Below the pieces are notes generated by a model. The model made no database searches, was not told where the DNA came from, and was given only the letters and a program-made list of their open reading frames with translations. The translations under genes were made by a program, and so were the position numbers. Of a DNA stretch of 64,000 nucleotides, positions 53,340-63,949 are shown in pieces (the stretch's first letter is position 1; each line of letters opens with the position of its first letter). Source of the stretch: Proteiniborus sp. DW1 (GTDB lineage: Bacteria > Bacillota > Clostridia > Tissierellales > Proteiniboraceae). Location: the NCBI RefSeq assembly GCF_900095305.1, contig NZ_FMDO01000028.1, positions 62,001 to 126,000 on the forward strand. The letters run 5' to 3'.

Positions 53340-55418
53340 ATGAAAAAGATTAGCACAAGAATCATCTTAACAGTTTTGCTTTGTTCCATCGTAATGTCTC
53401 TAATGGTTGGAGCTTCTAGTATTATCAGAAGCATGAATGTGATTGAAGAAGAGGCTAGAAACAACCTAATAGCTACAACACAAACATATGCAAAGGAAAT
53501 CAATGAAGACTTAGCAGTATATGAAGAAATAGTATTAAATATGCAAAAAATAGTTGAAGGTACTATAAACGCCTCAAGACTATATGAAGAAGGGTACTTA
53601 TCAGAATATACTAATAGTATACTAAGTCCTATAGTACAAGCTATGGCACAGGATACTAGAAAAAATGCAGGACTATACATAGTATTCGATCCAAAGTTTA
53701 CTGGGAAATCAGAAGGAATTTGGGCTGCTTTAGACGAAAATGGGAAGATAATGCATTCTACTCCTACTAACATTGCAGGAATGAGTCAAGATGACCCTGC
53801 TGCTTCATTTTATTATGATGCTATAAAAGCAGGCAAGGGATTATGGAGTGATTTTTATGTCAACAATGCTAATCAAAATGTAATGACTTATTCGACTCCT
53901 ATAGTCATTAATGGCATGACTCTTGGGACTATGGGAGCAGATATGTATGTAGAAGAAATAGAAAAACAGGTACAAGATATAAAGCTATATAAGACAGGAT
54001 ATGCATATTTGGTAAATAAGGATTATGATTACCTAGTTCATCCTACCTTTGATAGAAGTGTTAATCTAAAAACATATAACAATGGTCAGTTTAGTTCCCT
54101 AGTAGAGAAGATTGAAGCTAATGGTTCTGGCTTAGAAGATGTTTATTTTAATGAAGTAAATAGAATCATGGCTTATGCAAAGTTATATGATGGCAAAGTT
54201 TTAATGCTTTCTATACCAAAAGCTGAAGTATTTAGAGAGTTGAATATTACAATAAATATAATAATAGGAGTTATATTAGTATCTGCTCTACTATCAGTAA
54301 TTATAGCTCTAATACAAGGTAAAAGGATATCCGGACCTATAGTTCTTGCTACTGAAATATTAAATACCACTTCTAATCTAAACCTTACAAATATAGAGGA
54401 AACTAAAAAAATTAAGGCTATGCTTAGTAGAAAAGACGAAGTTGGTTCGATATTTAGAGCTACAGCAAAACTAAGAGAAGAAATGCGAAGAGTTATAAAA
54501 GATATAGATGAAACTACGGATAATATTGTTGTAAATACTAATAGTCTTACTGTAGCAACTCAGGAAACTGCTCTATCCATAAATGAAGTGGCTAGAACTG
54601 TAGAAGAGTTAGCTAGGGCGGCTATGGAACAGGCAGAAGAGGCTGAAAATGGTTCAATGAAGCTAGAAAAGCTGGCAGATGAGATAAAACTAGCTGTGAA
54701 AAATGGCGAACTAGCTGTAAACAGTTCAATGCAGATTCAAATAATAAGTGAAGAAGGCTCAAAAGCCATGAATGATATGGTAGAGAAGTTTAATATAACG
54801 AATAAATCAACTGATATAGTTTCAAAAAATGTCAATTCTTTATTAGAGAAATCAAACTCAATTGGAACTATTTTAAGTACTATACTGGATATTTCTGAGC
54901 AAACAAACTTATTAGCATTAAATGCAGCTATAGAGGCTGCTAGGGCAGGAGAGGCAGGTCGAGGTTTTTCCGTAGTAGCTGAAGAAATAAGGAAGCTATC
55001 TGAGCAAACAGGACATGCTACTAGGAAGATAGAGGAGATTTTAAATTCAATACAGTCAGAGGTTGAAGCCACTAAGGAAAACATGGATATTTCAGAAAAG
55101 TCAATAAATGATGCTAATAAGACCTTAGACCAAACTATTAAAGCCTTTGAGGAAATAATTACTTCCATATTGACTTCTATGGAAGCCATGGAGAAACTAA
55201 GTAAAGGCTTAAATATGGTAGATAATGAGAAGGATGAAGCCATATCGGCTATTCATAGCATATCTTCAATTACTGAAGAAACAGCTGCTTCTACAGAAGA
55301 ATTATCTGCTTCTATGGAGCAACAGGCAGCGACTATAGAGACCATATCTAGTAATACTGAAAATTTGGCACAAACAATTGAAAAACTGAACCAACTAATG
55401 GATAGGTTTACATTATAA
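53340..55418 (+). CDS. Methyl-accepting chemotaxis protein with dCache domain
   Basis: This receptor (about 692 residues) has a membrane segment (about 5-27), an extracellular dCache domain (about 30-300; includes [52 protein letters not shown]), a second membrane segment (about 307-330), a HAMP domain, and a long MCP signalling hairpin. The hairpin tip has [39 protein letters not shown]. It feeds CheA/CheW. ATG 53340 with aaggaaggtga is chosen over 53310. The ligand is probably a small carboxylate or amino acid (dCache), not shown by sequence. Confidence 0.93.
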   Translation: MKKISTRIILTVLLCSIVMSLMVGASSIIRSMNVIEEEARNNLIATTQTYAKEINEDLAVYEEIVLNMQKIVEGTINASRLYEEGYLSEYTNSILSPIVQAMAQDTRKNAGLYIVFDPKFTGKSEGIWAALDENGKIMHSTPTNIAGMSQDDPAASFYYDAIKAGKGLWSDFYVNNANQNVMTYSTPIVINGMTLGTMGADMYVEEIEKQVQDIKLYKTGYAYLVNKDYDYLVHPTFDRSVNLKTYNNGQFSSLVEKIEANGSGLEDVYFNEVNRIMAYAKLYDGKVLMLSIPKAEVFRELNITINIIIGVILVSALLSVIIALIQGKRISGPIVLATEILNTTSNLNLTNIEETKKIKAMLSRKDEVGSIFRATAKLREEMRRVIKDIDETTDNIVVNTNSLTVATQETALSINEVARTVEELARAAMEQAEEAENGSMKLEKLADEIKLAVKNGELAVNSSMQIQIISEEGSKAMNDMVEKFNITNKSTDIVSKNVNSLLEKSNSIGTILSTILDISEQTNLLALNAAIEAARAGEAGRGFSVVAEEIRKLSEQTGHATRKIEEILNSIQSEVEATKENMDISEKSINDANKTLDQTIKAFEEIITSILTSMEAMEKLSKGLNMVDNEKDEAISAIHSISSITEETAASTEELSASMEQQAATIETISSNTENLAQTIEKLNQLMDRFTL

Positions 55419-55435
55419 TGCAATTTAGGGCCAAC

Positions 55436-55480
55436 TCACAAAGACTAGTATCTTATATGTATTAGTCTTTGTGATTTTAG
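55436..55480 (+). terminator. Terminator after the chemoreceptor gene
   Basis: tcacaaagacta and tagtctttgtga form a 12-base perfect stem around a 15-base AT-rich loop, followed by ttttag. Confidence 0.85.
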
Positions 55481-55614
55481 TGACTGATACTTTTATCTGA
55501 GAAAAAACAATAAAAGAGAAATGACAAAGAAAATTATATTTAACAATATGTTCCAAAGGGTTATAATTATTCTTAAGTAAATATAAAAAAACAAATTAAT
55601 CAGTGGAGGGACAA

Positions 55615-56802
55615 ATGCTTAATATAACGGATGAAGTAAAAAGAATTGAAAGCGAAATAATCAGCTGGAGGAGAAAGCTCCACCAAATACCAGAATTAGG
55701 AGTTAATTTACCTCAGACAGTTAAGTTCATTACTGGGGAATTAGATAAAATGGGTATAGAATACCATACCTTAGTAAACGGAAATGCTGTAGTAGGTCTA
55801 ATAAAAGGCAGAGAAGAAGGCAAAACTATGGCTCTAAGGGCTGACATGGATGCACTCCCAATCAAAGAAGAAACTGGACTGGAGTTTCAGTCAACAAACG
55901 GATGCATGCATGCTTGCGGACATGATGGTCATACAGCTACTTTACTTGGAGTTGCAAAAATTTTAAGAGAAAACAGAGATAAATTTAAAGGAAATGTAAA
56001 ACTTTTATTTCAGCCGGGGGAAGAGTATCCAGGTGGGGCAAAGCCTATGATAGAAGAAGGTGCATTGGATGCCCCAAAAGTAGATGCTATAATGGGGCTG
56101 CATATGGGTAGTTTGGCTAAGGAGGCACCTGTAGGAACCATTTCAGTATGTTATGGAACAATGATGGCGGCAGTAGATAAAGTTTTTATAAAAGTAATAG
56201 GCAGAGGGGCACATGGAGCATATCCACATCAATCAATCGATCCAATTGTAACTGCATCTGAAATAGTGCTAGCGCTTCAAACTATAGTTAGTAGAGAAAT
56301 CATGCCAGTAGAGCCAGCAGTAGTATCCATTACAAGAATTCAGGGAGGATTTAATCAAAATATTATTCCAGATTCAGTGGAGCTAGAGGGCACTGTTAGA
56401 GCATTTAATGAAGACACTAGACGTAAAATAGCTAGAAGAATGGAAGAGATAATTAAAGGAATCACTATGGCACATGGAGCAACCTATGAACTGGACTATG
56501 AGTATTGCTATCCAGCAGTAGTCAACTCAGAGGAATTTACTAAGGGTTTTGTAGAGTCAGCCAAGAAGATAGTAAGGGAAGAGGATATAATAGAGATGAA
56601 AACACCTGTCATGGGAGCAGAGGATATGTCATATTTTTTACAAAAGGTTCCGGGTACATTTTTTTATTTAAATAACCCAAAGCAAATTGAAGGGGAATAT
56701 TATCCTCATCATAGTCCTAAATTTGATATAGATGAGAAAGAGATTTGGAAAGGTGTAGCAGTTATGACACAAGCTACTATAGATTGGTTAAACGAAAACT
56801 AA
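55615..56802 (+). CDS. M20-family amidohydrolase (N-acyl amino acid/IAA-amino acid hydrolase type)
   Basis: This peptidase (about 395 residues) has WRRKLHQIPELG, metal site ALRADMDALPIKEETGLEF, HACGHDGHTATLLG, QPGEEYPGGAKPMIEEG and GLHMG, plus the C-terminal MGAEDMSYFLQKVPG and HHSPKFDIDE. These are hallmarks of the amidohydrolase/carboxypeptidase branch that deacylates N-acyl amino acids. It probably works in the cytosol in amino acid recycling. ATG 55615 follows ggaggga at an appropriate distance; GTG 55603 overlaps that site. The GNAT gene follows 13 bases later. Confidence 0.9.
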   Translation: MLNITDEVKRIESEIISWRRKLHQIPELGVNLPQTVKFITGELDKMGIEYHTLVNGNAVVGLIKGREEGKTMALRADMDALPIKEETGLEFQSTNGCMHACGHDGHTATLLGVAKILRENRDKFKGNVKLLFQPGEEYPGGAKPMIEEGALDAPKVDAIMGLHMGSLAKEAPVGTISVCYGTMMAAVDKVFIKVIGRGAHGAYPHQSIDPIVTASEIVLALQTIVSREIMPVEPAVVSITRIQGGFNQNIIPDSVELEGTVRAFNEDTRRKIARRMEEIIKGITMAHGATYELDYEYCYPAVVNSEEFTKGFVESAKKIVREEDIIEMKTPVMGAEDMSYFLQKVPGTFFYLNNPKQIEGEYYPHHSPKFDIDEKEIWKGVAVMTQATIDWLNEN

Positions 56803-56815
56803 TGGGGGTAGAGGC

Positions 56816-57358
56816 ATGGAAATATATCTACTAGACAAGAAAGAGTATAATAAATACAAGTTGGATTTCAAATATACAACCAAATACTACTATGATGTAG
56901 AGGTAGACTCAAATGAAGTTTTCTCAATAAAGCTTGTAAAGAAGCCTTTCGAAAAAGAAGTTCAGAAAGGCTTTACAGGAATACTATATGAAGACTGGTT
57001 AGAAAATCCTTCAGCTTATGTACTTACTGAGGAGGAGCAGATACTAGGATACCTAGAAGTAGATAGAGAATCCTGGAATAATAGATTGAGAATTACAGAG
57101 ATTCTAGTGTTAGAAGACTTTAGGGCTAGTGGTTATGGAACTGTACTGATAAATAAAGCAAAGGAAATAGCAAAAGAAGAAGGCTTTAGAGAAATAATAC
57201 TTGAGACACATAGCTGTAACACTAAAGCAATAGATTTTTATATAAAAAATGGCTTTAGAGTAAATGGCATTGACTTAAGCTGTTACACAAATGATGATGT
57301 AGCTAGAAAAGAAGTAAGGATAGAGATGGTTTATAGATTGTATAATAGCGTAGTTTAG
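56816..57358 (+). CDS. GNAT-family N-acetyltransferase
   Basis: This 180-residue GNAT protein has the core LRITEILVLEDFRASGYGTVLINKAKEIA (acetyl-CoA-binding R/Q-x-x-G-x-G/A-like) and IILETHSCNTKAIDFYIKNGFRVNGID. An N-terminal about 60 residues is family-specific. It lies in the same unit as the amidohydrolase; one acetylates and the other deacylates, so they may act on related small molecules, which is inference. Confidence 0.85.
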   Translation: MEIYLLDKKEYNKYKLDFKYTTKYYYDVEVDSNEVFSIKLVKKPFEKEVQKGFTGILYEDWLENPSAYVLTEEEQILGYLEVDRESWNNRLRITEILVLEDFRASGYGTVLINKAKEIAKEEGFREIILETHSCNTKAIDFYIKNGFRVNGIDLSCYTNDDVARKEVRIEMVYRLYNSVV

Positions 57359-57902
57359 GGAGTTTTATATATAAACCTTACATGTCAAGCTTTTATGAAG
57401 AACTATAATTTATTTAAATAAGTAGCAAATGTATTATTGAAATAATCAATTAGATAAACTTGAATAACTGCTATATAATAGTAGTGATATTGTATTATAC
57501 ATGAGTTCTTGTTTGAAACAGAATTTATCCAGTAAGAAGAGATACAAGTAGCTAATTTAAGCATTTCATTGAAAAAGGTCAGGCTGTTTCAAGACGACTA
57601 ACTATAGGTATCTTGTGGTGGGTTGTTTTTTTTTTGCTATTTTCTAGATATATAATCAAACTTTATTCTTTTGATACTCTATAATTCACCTTGATTTATT
57701 AAGAGTTTGAAAATACTACTTATTTATAGCGATAGAATTGAGCAATAAGCCAAACATGGAGAAGGTAAGTATTAAACAATAGTTTGAAGCAAGACTGATT
57801 TAAATAAAGACTATCAATCAATAATCAATAGAAGAGTAGCAATTATTAGACTATAAAACCTATTAGTAACTAATAGGTTTATTTATAGGAGATGAGAAGA
57901 GA
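57359..57902 (+). promoter_or_regulatory. Long leader before the sugar/nucleoside operon
   Basis: This 540-base region has no gene. It includes a T-rich run of ten T residues at about 57627-57636 preceded by a possible caaga/tcttg stem, and a perfect hairpin aaacctatta/taataggttt (57856-57880) only about 22 bases before the first gene. The latter could be an operator or an attenuator. No known riboswitch was recognised. Confidence 0.45.
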
Positions 57903-58658
57903 ATGAACAAAGAATCAGAAATCCAGATAAAACCATTTGTAAAAGTGAAAAATATAACAAAGAGATTTGGCAGCATAGAAGCCCTCAAGGCTGTTAATTT
58001 GGAGTGTTATTTAGGCGAGGTATTAGCAGTTGTAGGAGATAATGGTGCGGGTAAGACTACTCTTATAAAAATTCTTTCAGGAGCATCTATACCAGACTCA
58101 GGTGAAATTTGGATTGATGATGAAAGGCAAAAGGAGATGAGTCCTAAGACCTCCTTAGACAAAGGAATATCTACAGTGTATCAGGATTTGTCACTAGTGG
58201 ATACTTGTGATGTATCTTATAATATTTTTCTTGGTAGAGAGCCACTGAAGGGATGTTTTATAGATAAGAAAAAAATGGATGAAGAATCTAAAAAACTAAT
58301 TCAGAATCTAGGAATTCAAATATCAAGTATCAATGAACCTGTTGGAAGGATGAGTGGTGGTCAGAGACAAGGAGTTGCTGTTGCTAGAGCTGTTCATCAA
58401 GGTGGGAAACTATTGATTTTTGATGAACCAACTGCAGCTATGGGGTTAGTGGAATCTACTAAAGTACTTAAATTAATCAAAAAGCTTGCAGAAGATGGAT
58501 ATGGAATAATTATAATTAGTCATAATTTGCAACAGGTATTTCAAATTGCTCATAGGATATGTATAATGCGGCAAGGCACTATTGTAGATATAGTAAAAAC
58601 TGATGAGGTAAAAATTGAGGATGTAATTTCTATGATTACAGGGGCAATTCAAGTTTAA
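57903..58658 (+). CDS. Sugar/nucleoside ABC transporter ATPase, single-domain (FrcA-like)
   Basis: This 251-residue ATPase has VKVKNITKRFGSIEALKAVNLE, Walker A VGDNGAGKTTLIKILSG, signature RMSGGQRQGVAVARAV (Met for Leu), Walker B LLIFDEPTAAMG and His switch IISHNL. Ribose-type (RbsA) ATPases usually have two fused domains of about 500 residues. This is a single domain, as in the fructose/FrcA and some nucleoside systems, and would act as a homodimer. It is followed 13 bases later by the permease gene. Confidence 0.9.
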   Translation: MNKESEIQIKPFVKVKNITKRFGSIEALKAVNLECYLGEVLAVVGDNGAGKTTLIKILSGASIPDSGEIWIDDERQKEMSPKTSLDKGISTVYQDLSLVDTCDVSYNIFLGREPLKGCFIDKKKMDEESKKLIQNLGIQISSINEPVGRMSGGQRQGVAVARAVHQGGKLLIFDEPTAAMGLVESTKVLKLIKKLAEDGYGIIIISHNLQQVFQIAHRICIMRQGTIVDIVKTDEVKIEDVISMITGAIQV

Positions 58659-58671
58659 AAGGAGAAGAATT

Positions 58672-59634
58672 ATGAATGAGAATCTAAAAACAAGATTGGA
58701 ACCATATAGAATGACTATACTATTATTTTCAATTTTATCTCTTATGGTAATAGTATTGAGTATCGTTTCGCCGTTTTTTTTGACATTAAGAAATATAAAA
58801 AATATACTGGACCAAACTTCTATATATATTATCTTGTCTGTTGGGATGACTTTTGTTATATGTTCAGGAGGCATAGATCTTTCAATTGGGTCAGTAATTG
58901 CATTTAGTGCAGTTATATCTGGAATTGCTATGAAGGGGAATGTAAGTGTTGGAGTTTCTGTGTTATTAGGATTAGTTGTAGCTATGCTAATAGGTTGTCT
59001 TAATGGTTTTTTGATTTCCTTCATAAAGATAAATCCATTAATAGTGACTTTAAGTACTATGTCAATATTTAGAGGGATAAATATATTAATCACAAATGGC
59101 AAACCAGTTTTTGGATTTTCGAAAGCTTTTACTTATTGGGGTAGTGGAAGTGTTGGATGGCTAAACTGGCCAATTATCATATCTTTTATAATTACTCTAT
59201 TGGGCATAATTATATTAAGTAAAACACGATTTGGATATTATACTATTGGAATAGGAGCCAATGAAGAGGCTTTAAGAAGAAACGGAATAAATACAAAAAG
59301 ATACAAAATATTAATATATACATTATGTGGTTTTTGTGCAGGAATAGCAGGATTTATTATTAGTGCAAGATTAAATACGGCAGAGCCCTTGGCAGGAACA
59401 GGCTATGAAATGGATGCTATTGCGGCAGTGGTTCTTGGTGGTACAGATATGAATGGAGGAAAGGGAAGTATAAGTGGTACATTTATTGCTTGTCTAATTT
59501 TAGGAGTAATGAAAAATGGGTTAAGGATACTTTCTATTTCATCCAATTATCAACAATTATTAACAGGATTAATTATTTTATTATCAGTTGCATCTACAGA
59601 ATACAAAGTTAGAAGAAAAGCAAAAGCACATTAA
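58672..59634 (+). CDS. RbsC-family ABC transporter permease
   Basis: This 320-residue permease has about nine hydrophobic segments. RbsC/BPD_transp_2 motifs are SVGMTFVICSGGIDLSIGSVIAFS, INPLIVTLSTMSIFRGI, IGIGANEEALRRNGINTKRYK (coupling region) and AAVVLGGTDMNGGKGSISGT. It would import a pentose or riboside. aaaggag precedes the ATG. Confidence 0.92.
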   Translation: MNENLKTRLEPYRMTILLFSILSLMVIVLSIVSPFFLTLRNIKNILDQTSIYIILSVGMTFVICSGGIDLSIGSVIAFSAVISGIAMKGNVSVGVSVLLGLVVAMLIGCLNGFLISFIKINPLIVTLSTMSIFRGINILITNGKPVFGFSKAFTYWGSGSVGWLNWPIIISFIITLLGIIILSKTRFGYYTIGIGANEEALRRNGINTKRYKILIYTLCGFCAGIAGFIISARLNTAEPLAGTGYEMDAIAAVVLGGTDMNGGKGSISGTFIACLILGVMKNGLRILSISSNYQQLLTGLIILLSVASTEYKVRRKAKAH

Positions 59635-59664
59635 GATTATTTCAAAAAGGCAGGCGAGGATTTT

Positions 59665-60618
59665 ATGAGTAAAAGAAAAAGAGTTTTATCTCTTGGAACA
59701 GTAGCAATGGACATTATAATAGAGTCTCAAGAATTGCCGAGAGAAGATGGATTTGGTTTTATTGAATCAGAAAGATTGGTACCTGGTGGAAGTGCTGCTA
59801 ATGTTTCTGTTGCACTTGCTCGTTATGGAATAGAAGCTTATCAGGCTGGGAAAATAGGTGAAGATAATTATGGATATGAATTTCGTAAGACATTAATAGA
59901 AGACGGAGTAAGTGATAAGTTTTTAGTTACAAAACCTAATGGGACAACCTTGCATAATTACATTATAACTGCTCCTGGAGGGAAACATTGTATTTTTGCA
60001 AACTTAGGGGACTCAGTGATAGACTTACAGCCAGAAGAGATTCCAGAAAATATATTGGATGGGATAGATGTATTTTATACAGATTTGTTTTCTTCTCGTG
60101 CAGCTATTTTTATAGCCAAATTAGCTAAGGAAAAGAATATCCCGGTTTTATACAATATGCAATGTGTACCAAGCTTTATGGAAACTTGTGGTGTTGCTAT
60201 TGAAGAAATAGAAGAAATGATAAGCTTATCAACTATATTTTCCAGTGGACGGGAAGGTTATCTTGAAATGACTGGTGAAAAAGATTATGGCAAGTCAATA
60301 GAAATGATTTTCAAAAGGTTTCCTTCATTACAGGGAGCAATCTGCACTGCTGGAAGTGAAGGAGCTTTATGGATAGATAAAGAAGGGTTACTTAATGTAG
60401 AAGCATTTCCAATAGAAGCTGTAGATACAACTGGTGCAGGAGATTGTTTTTTAGCTGGATTTATTTATTCATACTTTTGTGAAAGAATGAATAAAAAGGA
60501 TGCACTTGAGTTTGCTTCTGCGTCAGCTGCTATAAAATGCCTTCAAAAAGGGCCAAGAACAAAGGCGACTTTAGATGATGTAAAAAGGTTTATTAATTCT
60601 GAAAAATACCAGAATTAA
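59665..60618 (+). CDS. PfkB-family carbohydrate/nucleoside kinase
   Basis: This 317-residue kinase has the N-terminal signature LGTVAMDIIIESQEL, PGGSAANVSVALARYGIEAYQAGKIGED, and the ATP/catalytic motif AVDTTGAGDCFLAGF. It phosphorylates a sugar or nucleoside (ribokinase, pseudouridine kinase and related enzymes belong here). The next-but-some gene, which looks like pseudouridine-phosphate glycosidase, favours a nucleoside such as pseudouridine, though ADP-ribosylglycohydrolase neighbours point to other ribosides too. Confidence 0.88.
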   Translation: MSKRKRVLSLGTVAMDIIIESQELPREDGFGFIESERLVPGGSAANVSVALARYGIEAYQAGKIGEDNYGYEFRKTLIEDGVSDKFLVTKPNGTTLHNYIITAPGGKHCIFANLGDSVIDLQPEEIPENILDGIDVFYTDLFSSRAAIFIAKLAKEKNIPVLYNMQCVPSFMETCGVAIEEIEEMISLSTIFSSGREGYLEMTGEKDYGKSIEMIFKRFPSLQGAICTAGSEGALWIDKEGLLNVEAFPIEAVDTTGAGDCFLAGFIYSYFCERMNKKDALEFASASAAIKCLQKGPRTKATLDDVKRFINSEKYQN

Positions 60619-60646
60619 TATATACTAAATTGAGGAGGAATAAAAA

Positions 60647-61765
60647 ATGTTAAAAAACAAAAGATCTTTAAAATTTAAATCACTAGTATTTATGTTAGTG
60701 GTAGTTATGTCTATGAGTGTAATAGGTTGTTCTAAGGATAGCCAGACTACAGGCACTCCAGAGGTAAAGGAAAACAACGAGGTAGGAGAAAAAGAAAGTA
60801 GTGACACAGTAGAAAAAGAAAATAGTGCCATAATAGAAGCAGAAAAAATGCTATTAGAAGCTTTAGCACCACTTCCAGATAAAAATACAGGTGTTAAAAT
60901 AGCTGCTATAGAAAGTACCTTAGCAAATTCTTTCTGGATTACAATGCAAGAAGGTTATGAAGATGCGGCAAAAGAATATGGTGTTACTATAGATGTACAA
61001 GCAACAGAAACAGAAACAGACATTGAAGGACAGCTAGAGATTATGAGAGTGCTTCTCTCTAAGGATTATGATGCTATTGCAATATCACCACTAACAGAAC
61101 AAAACTTAATACCAGGAATTGTAGAAGCCAATGAAATGGGAGTTAAGGTTGTAGCAGTAGGAAATGGTGTGAATGAAGAAGCACTAGCAGAAGCAAATGG
61201 AAAAATAGAAGCATTTATTACATCAGACTTCAAATATCAAGGAACATTAGGAGCACAATATATAATTGAAAAGACAGGTGGTAAAGGTAAAGTAGCTGTT
61301 ATTGAAGGAATACCAGGAGCTACTCAAAGTGAGGCAAGAAAAAATGGTGCAGTAGAAGCATTTAAGGAAGCGGGTATGGAAGTGCTACCAGTACAAACTG
61401 CTAACTTTGACCGTCAGCAAGCTTATGATGTGACGACTGCAATAATTGAAGCAAATCCAGATATAGTAGGTATCACTTGTGGAAATGATATTATGGCTCT
61501 TGGTGCAGTAGAAGCATTGAAGGCAAAAAATATGAAAGATAAAGTAATGGTTGTAGGAGTTGACTTCATAGAGGAGGCAAAGGTATCCATTGAAAATGGG
61601 GAATTAGATGCTACAGTAGCAATGTCACCTTATTTATTTGGAAAAGCCGGATTAATTACAGCACTTAAAGCAATTAGAGGAGATGAATTTAAAGAGTCTG
61701 TAGTTTGGACACCGATACAACTTGTAAATAAAGATAATGTAACTTCTATGGAAGGCTGGAGATAA
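60647..61765 (+). CDS. Sugar/nucleoside-binding lipoprotein (Peripla_BP_4)
   Basis: This 372-residue lipoprotein has a signal with lipobox SVIGCSK (Cys about 28), then a Glu-rich linker. The class I sugar-binding fold begins GVKIAAIESTLANSFWITMQEGYEDAAKEYG, with YDAIAISPLTEQNLIPGIVEANEMGVKVV, GGKGKVAVIEGIPGATQSEARKNG and VGITCGNDIMALGAVEAL. It delivers the substrate to the RbsC-type permease. gaggagg precedes the ATG. Confidence 0.92.
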   Translation: MLKNKRSLKFKSLVFMLVVVMSMSVIGCSKDSQTTGTPEVKENNEVGEKESSDTVEKENSAIIEAEKMLLEALAPLPDKNTGVKIAAIESTLANSFWITMQEGYEDAAKEYGVTIDVQATETETDIEGQLEIMRVLLSKDYDAIAISPLTEQNLIPGIVEANEMGVKVVAVGNGVNEEALAEANGKIEAFITSDFKYQGTLGAQYIIEKTGGKGKVAVIEGIPGATQSEARKNGAVEAFKEAGMEVLPVQTANFDRQQAYDVTTAIIEANPDIVGITCGNDIMALGAVEALKAKNMKDKVMVVGVDFIEEAKVSIENGELDATVAMSPYLFGKAGLITALKAIRGDEFKESVVWTPIQLVNKDNVTSMEGWR

Positions 61766-61780
61766 CGTAAAAAGATGAAG

Positions 61781-61821
61781 GGTAGGTTTTAGATAAGTGG
61801 CAACACATATTAAAGCCTACC
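61781..61821 (+). terminator. Intercistronic hairpin after the binding-protein gene
   Basis: ggtaggtttta pairs along its whole length with taaagcctacc (one G-T), followed by tttattatta. It may partly terminate or stabilise the message so that the binding protein is made in excess, as in other ABC operons. Confidence 0.6.
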
Positions 61822-61847
61822 TTTATTATTAGAATGGAGGTATAGAT

Positions 61848-62885
61848 ATGTATAATAAAATATTAGGAGGGCTTATTGGTGCTGCAGCTGGAGATGCTAT
61901 GGGAGCAGCGACAGAAGCACGATCAATTGAGCAAATTATGGAATATTTTGGGCATGAGGTTACTGATTTTGAAGTACCACCTATGGATACTTTTGGTGCA
62001 GGCAACAAAGCTGGACAAGTAACAGATGATTTTAGCTCAGCGTATTTTGTTGCCAGAAAAATAGTAGAAGCTGGAGGAAAGGTAACAGAGCAAGCAATTA
62101 AAGATGCTTTGATAGAGTGGTCTAAGCATTCTGTGTTTTTTGATCGTTTTGCAGGTCCGACTACCCGTTTGGCTATTAGAGAATTTGAAGGAAAACTGGA
62201 CGAAAATTCTGGGAAGACAGCGTTAGCTACTCGTCAGGCTACTAATGGCTCTGCAATGCGTATTTCCCCAATAGGACTATTAAATCCTGGAAACTTAGAT
62301 GCAGCTATTTCTGATGCAGCAAAGGTAACAATGCTAACCCATGACAATTACCTTTCGATTTCTGGTGCTTGTGCTGTAGCTGCAGCTGTAAGTAGAGCAA
62401 TGATGGATGATGCGGATGTATATAATGTAATTCGTTCAGGGCTATATGGAGCTATAGAAGGGGAAAAGCTAGGAAGAAAAATAGGACGTGATGCAGCAGG
62501 ACCATCCGTAGTAAAGCGTATGGAGTTAGCAATTGAGATAGGGTTTGGAAAAGGAACTCCAAGAGAAAAAATGGTAGAAATTGCCGAAAGGATTGGCACA
62601 GGACTTCATATTTCTGAGGCCGTACCATCAGCATTTGGAATATTCGCAGCAAATAACGGAGATGCCATGGGAACAATTATTGGATGTGTAAATGCAGGAT
62701 ATGATACTGACACTTTAGCAACTATAGCAGGTGGGATTGCAGGAGCACTATGTGGCGCAGATTCTTTTCCAGAGCATTTTCTTCCCACATTAGAGGAAGC
62801 AAATGGTCTGGATATTCAAGGATTGGCCAAAGGTATTGAGCAAATTTGTTATAAAAAGATGGCAAATATGTTTGGAGGGAAATAA
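61848..62885 (+). CDS. ADP-ribosylglycohydrolase-family protein, canonical copy
   Basis: This 345-residue DraG/ARH-fold protein has the N-terminal GGLIGAAAGDAMGAATEARS, the dimetal motif GQVTDDFSSAY (TDD at 62022-62030) and a C-terminal metal motif AGYDTDTLATIAGGIAGALCG. The known family removes ADP-ribose from proteins or hydrolyses related N-glycosides with Mg2+ or Mn2+. In this operon a substrate such as ADP-ribose or another N-riboside is plausible. It starts after aatggagg and ends three bases before its paralogue. Confidence 0.85.
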   Translation: MYNKILGGLIGAAAGDAMGAATEARSIEQIMEYFGHEVTDFEVPPMDTFGAGNKAGQVTDDFSSAYFVARKIVEAGGKVTEQAIKDALIEWSKHSVFFDRFAGPTTRLAIREFEGKLDENSGKTALATRQATNGSAMRISPIGLLNPGNLDAAISDAAKVTMLTHDNYLSISGACAVAAAVSRAMMDDADVYNVIRSGLYGAIEGEKLGRKIGRDAAGPSVVKRMELAIEIGFGKGTPREKMVEIAERIGTGLHISEAVPSAFGIFAANNGDAMGTIIGCVNAGYDTDTLATIAGGIAGALCGADSFPEHFLPTLEEANGLDIQGLAKGIEQICYKKMANMFGGK

Positions 62886-62887
62886 AG

Positions 62888-63949
62888 ATGTATAACAAAA
62901 TTTTAGGAGCATTAGTAGGTGCTGCTGTAGGAGATGCTATGGGTGCTGCTACAGAGCTTAGGTCTTTTAATCAGATACGTGAAAGTTTTGGTGGGAAAGT
63001 AGTAGATTTTCATACTCCACCAAATGATACACCAGCAAAAGGTCGTGTAGCAGGTCAGGTAACAGATGCCTTTAGTATTCCGTATATATTAATTAAATAT
63101 ATACTAAAAACTAATGGGAGTTTTACAACAGAATCTGCTCAAAAAGCTCTAATTGAATGGAGCACATATGAATGGTTTGAGCCTTTTGCAGGAATGACTA
63201 CTCGAAAAGTAATTAATCGTATAACTGCAAGTAAAGAAAATAATACTTATTGGGCTTATGCAGGACATTTAGGGAATAAGCTTTTTAAAGGCCATTATTA
63301 TGCCATGTCATCTAATGGGGCAGCCTGTAAAGCTTTTCCAATGGGTTTATTTAATCCAGGAGATATTGATAAGGCTATATACGAAACTATAGCAGTAACT
63401 ATGTCATCTCATGATGATAAATATAGCATCTCAGGAGCCTGCGCTGTAGCAGCTGCAGTGAGTAAAGCTATGGAAGAAAAAGTTACAGTTTATGATATCG
63501 TTCAAGCAGGCTTTTATGGAGCAAAAATAGGAGAGGAAAGAGGTAACGAAATTGCACTTAATTATCCAGGGCCTTCTGTACAAAAGAGAATGGATATGGC
63601 TGTAAATATAGCAATGAAAGCAGGAGAACCTGATAAGATAATGGAGAACTTAGCAGAAACAATTGGAAGTGGACCAGCAATTGCTGAAACCGTACCAGTT
63701 GCTTTTGGACTATTTATAGCAAATAATGGTGAAACCATGCCATCTATCTATGGTGGAGTTAATATTGGGGATGAAACAAGTGCAATTGCTACTATTACAG
63801 GGGCATTGTCAGGAGCATGTAATGGAATAGATTCAATTGCTAATGGATACCAGAAGATTATTGAAGAAAAAAATGAAATGGATTTATCAAAGCTATCTGA
63901 GGAAATATGCAAGTATATTGAAAAAGATTTAATGGATAGAAGGAAGTGA
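62888..63949 (+). CDS. ADP-ribosylglycohydrolase-family protein, divergent metal site
   Basis: This 353-residue tandem paralogue of the preceding gene has matching ends (GALVGAAVGDAMGAATELRS; GPSVQKRMDMAV; GSGPAIAETVPVAFGLFIANNG). In it the first metal motif reads GQVTDAFSIPY (second Asp replaced by Ala, 63068). The C-terminal motif reads NIGDETSAIATITGALSG (DTDT replaced by DETS, 63770-63781). Two of the usual metal ligands are therefore changed. It may be a non-catalytic partner forming a heterodimer with the first copy, or an enzyme with altered chemistry. Confidence 0.8.
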   Translation: MYNKILGALVGAAVGDAMGAATELRSFNQIRESFGGKVVDFHTPPNDTPAKGRVAGQVTDAFSIPYILIKYILKTNGSFTTESAQKALIEWSTYEWFEPFAGMTTRKVINRITASKENNTYWAYAGHLGNKLFKGHYYAMSSNGAACKAFPMGLFNPGDIDKAIYETIAVTMSSHDDKYSISGACAVAAAVSKAMEEKVTVYDIVQAGFYGAKIGEERGNEIALNYPGPSVQKRMDMAVNIAMKAGEPDKIMENLAETIGSGPAIAETVPVAFGLFIANNGETMPSIYGGVNIGDETSAIATITGALSGACNGIDSIANGYQKIIEEKNEMDLSKLSEEICKYIEKDLMDRRK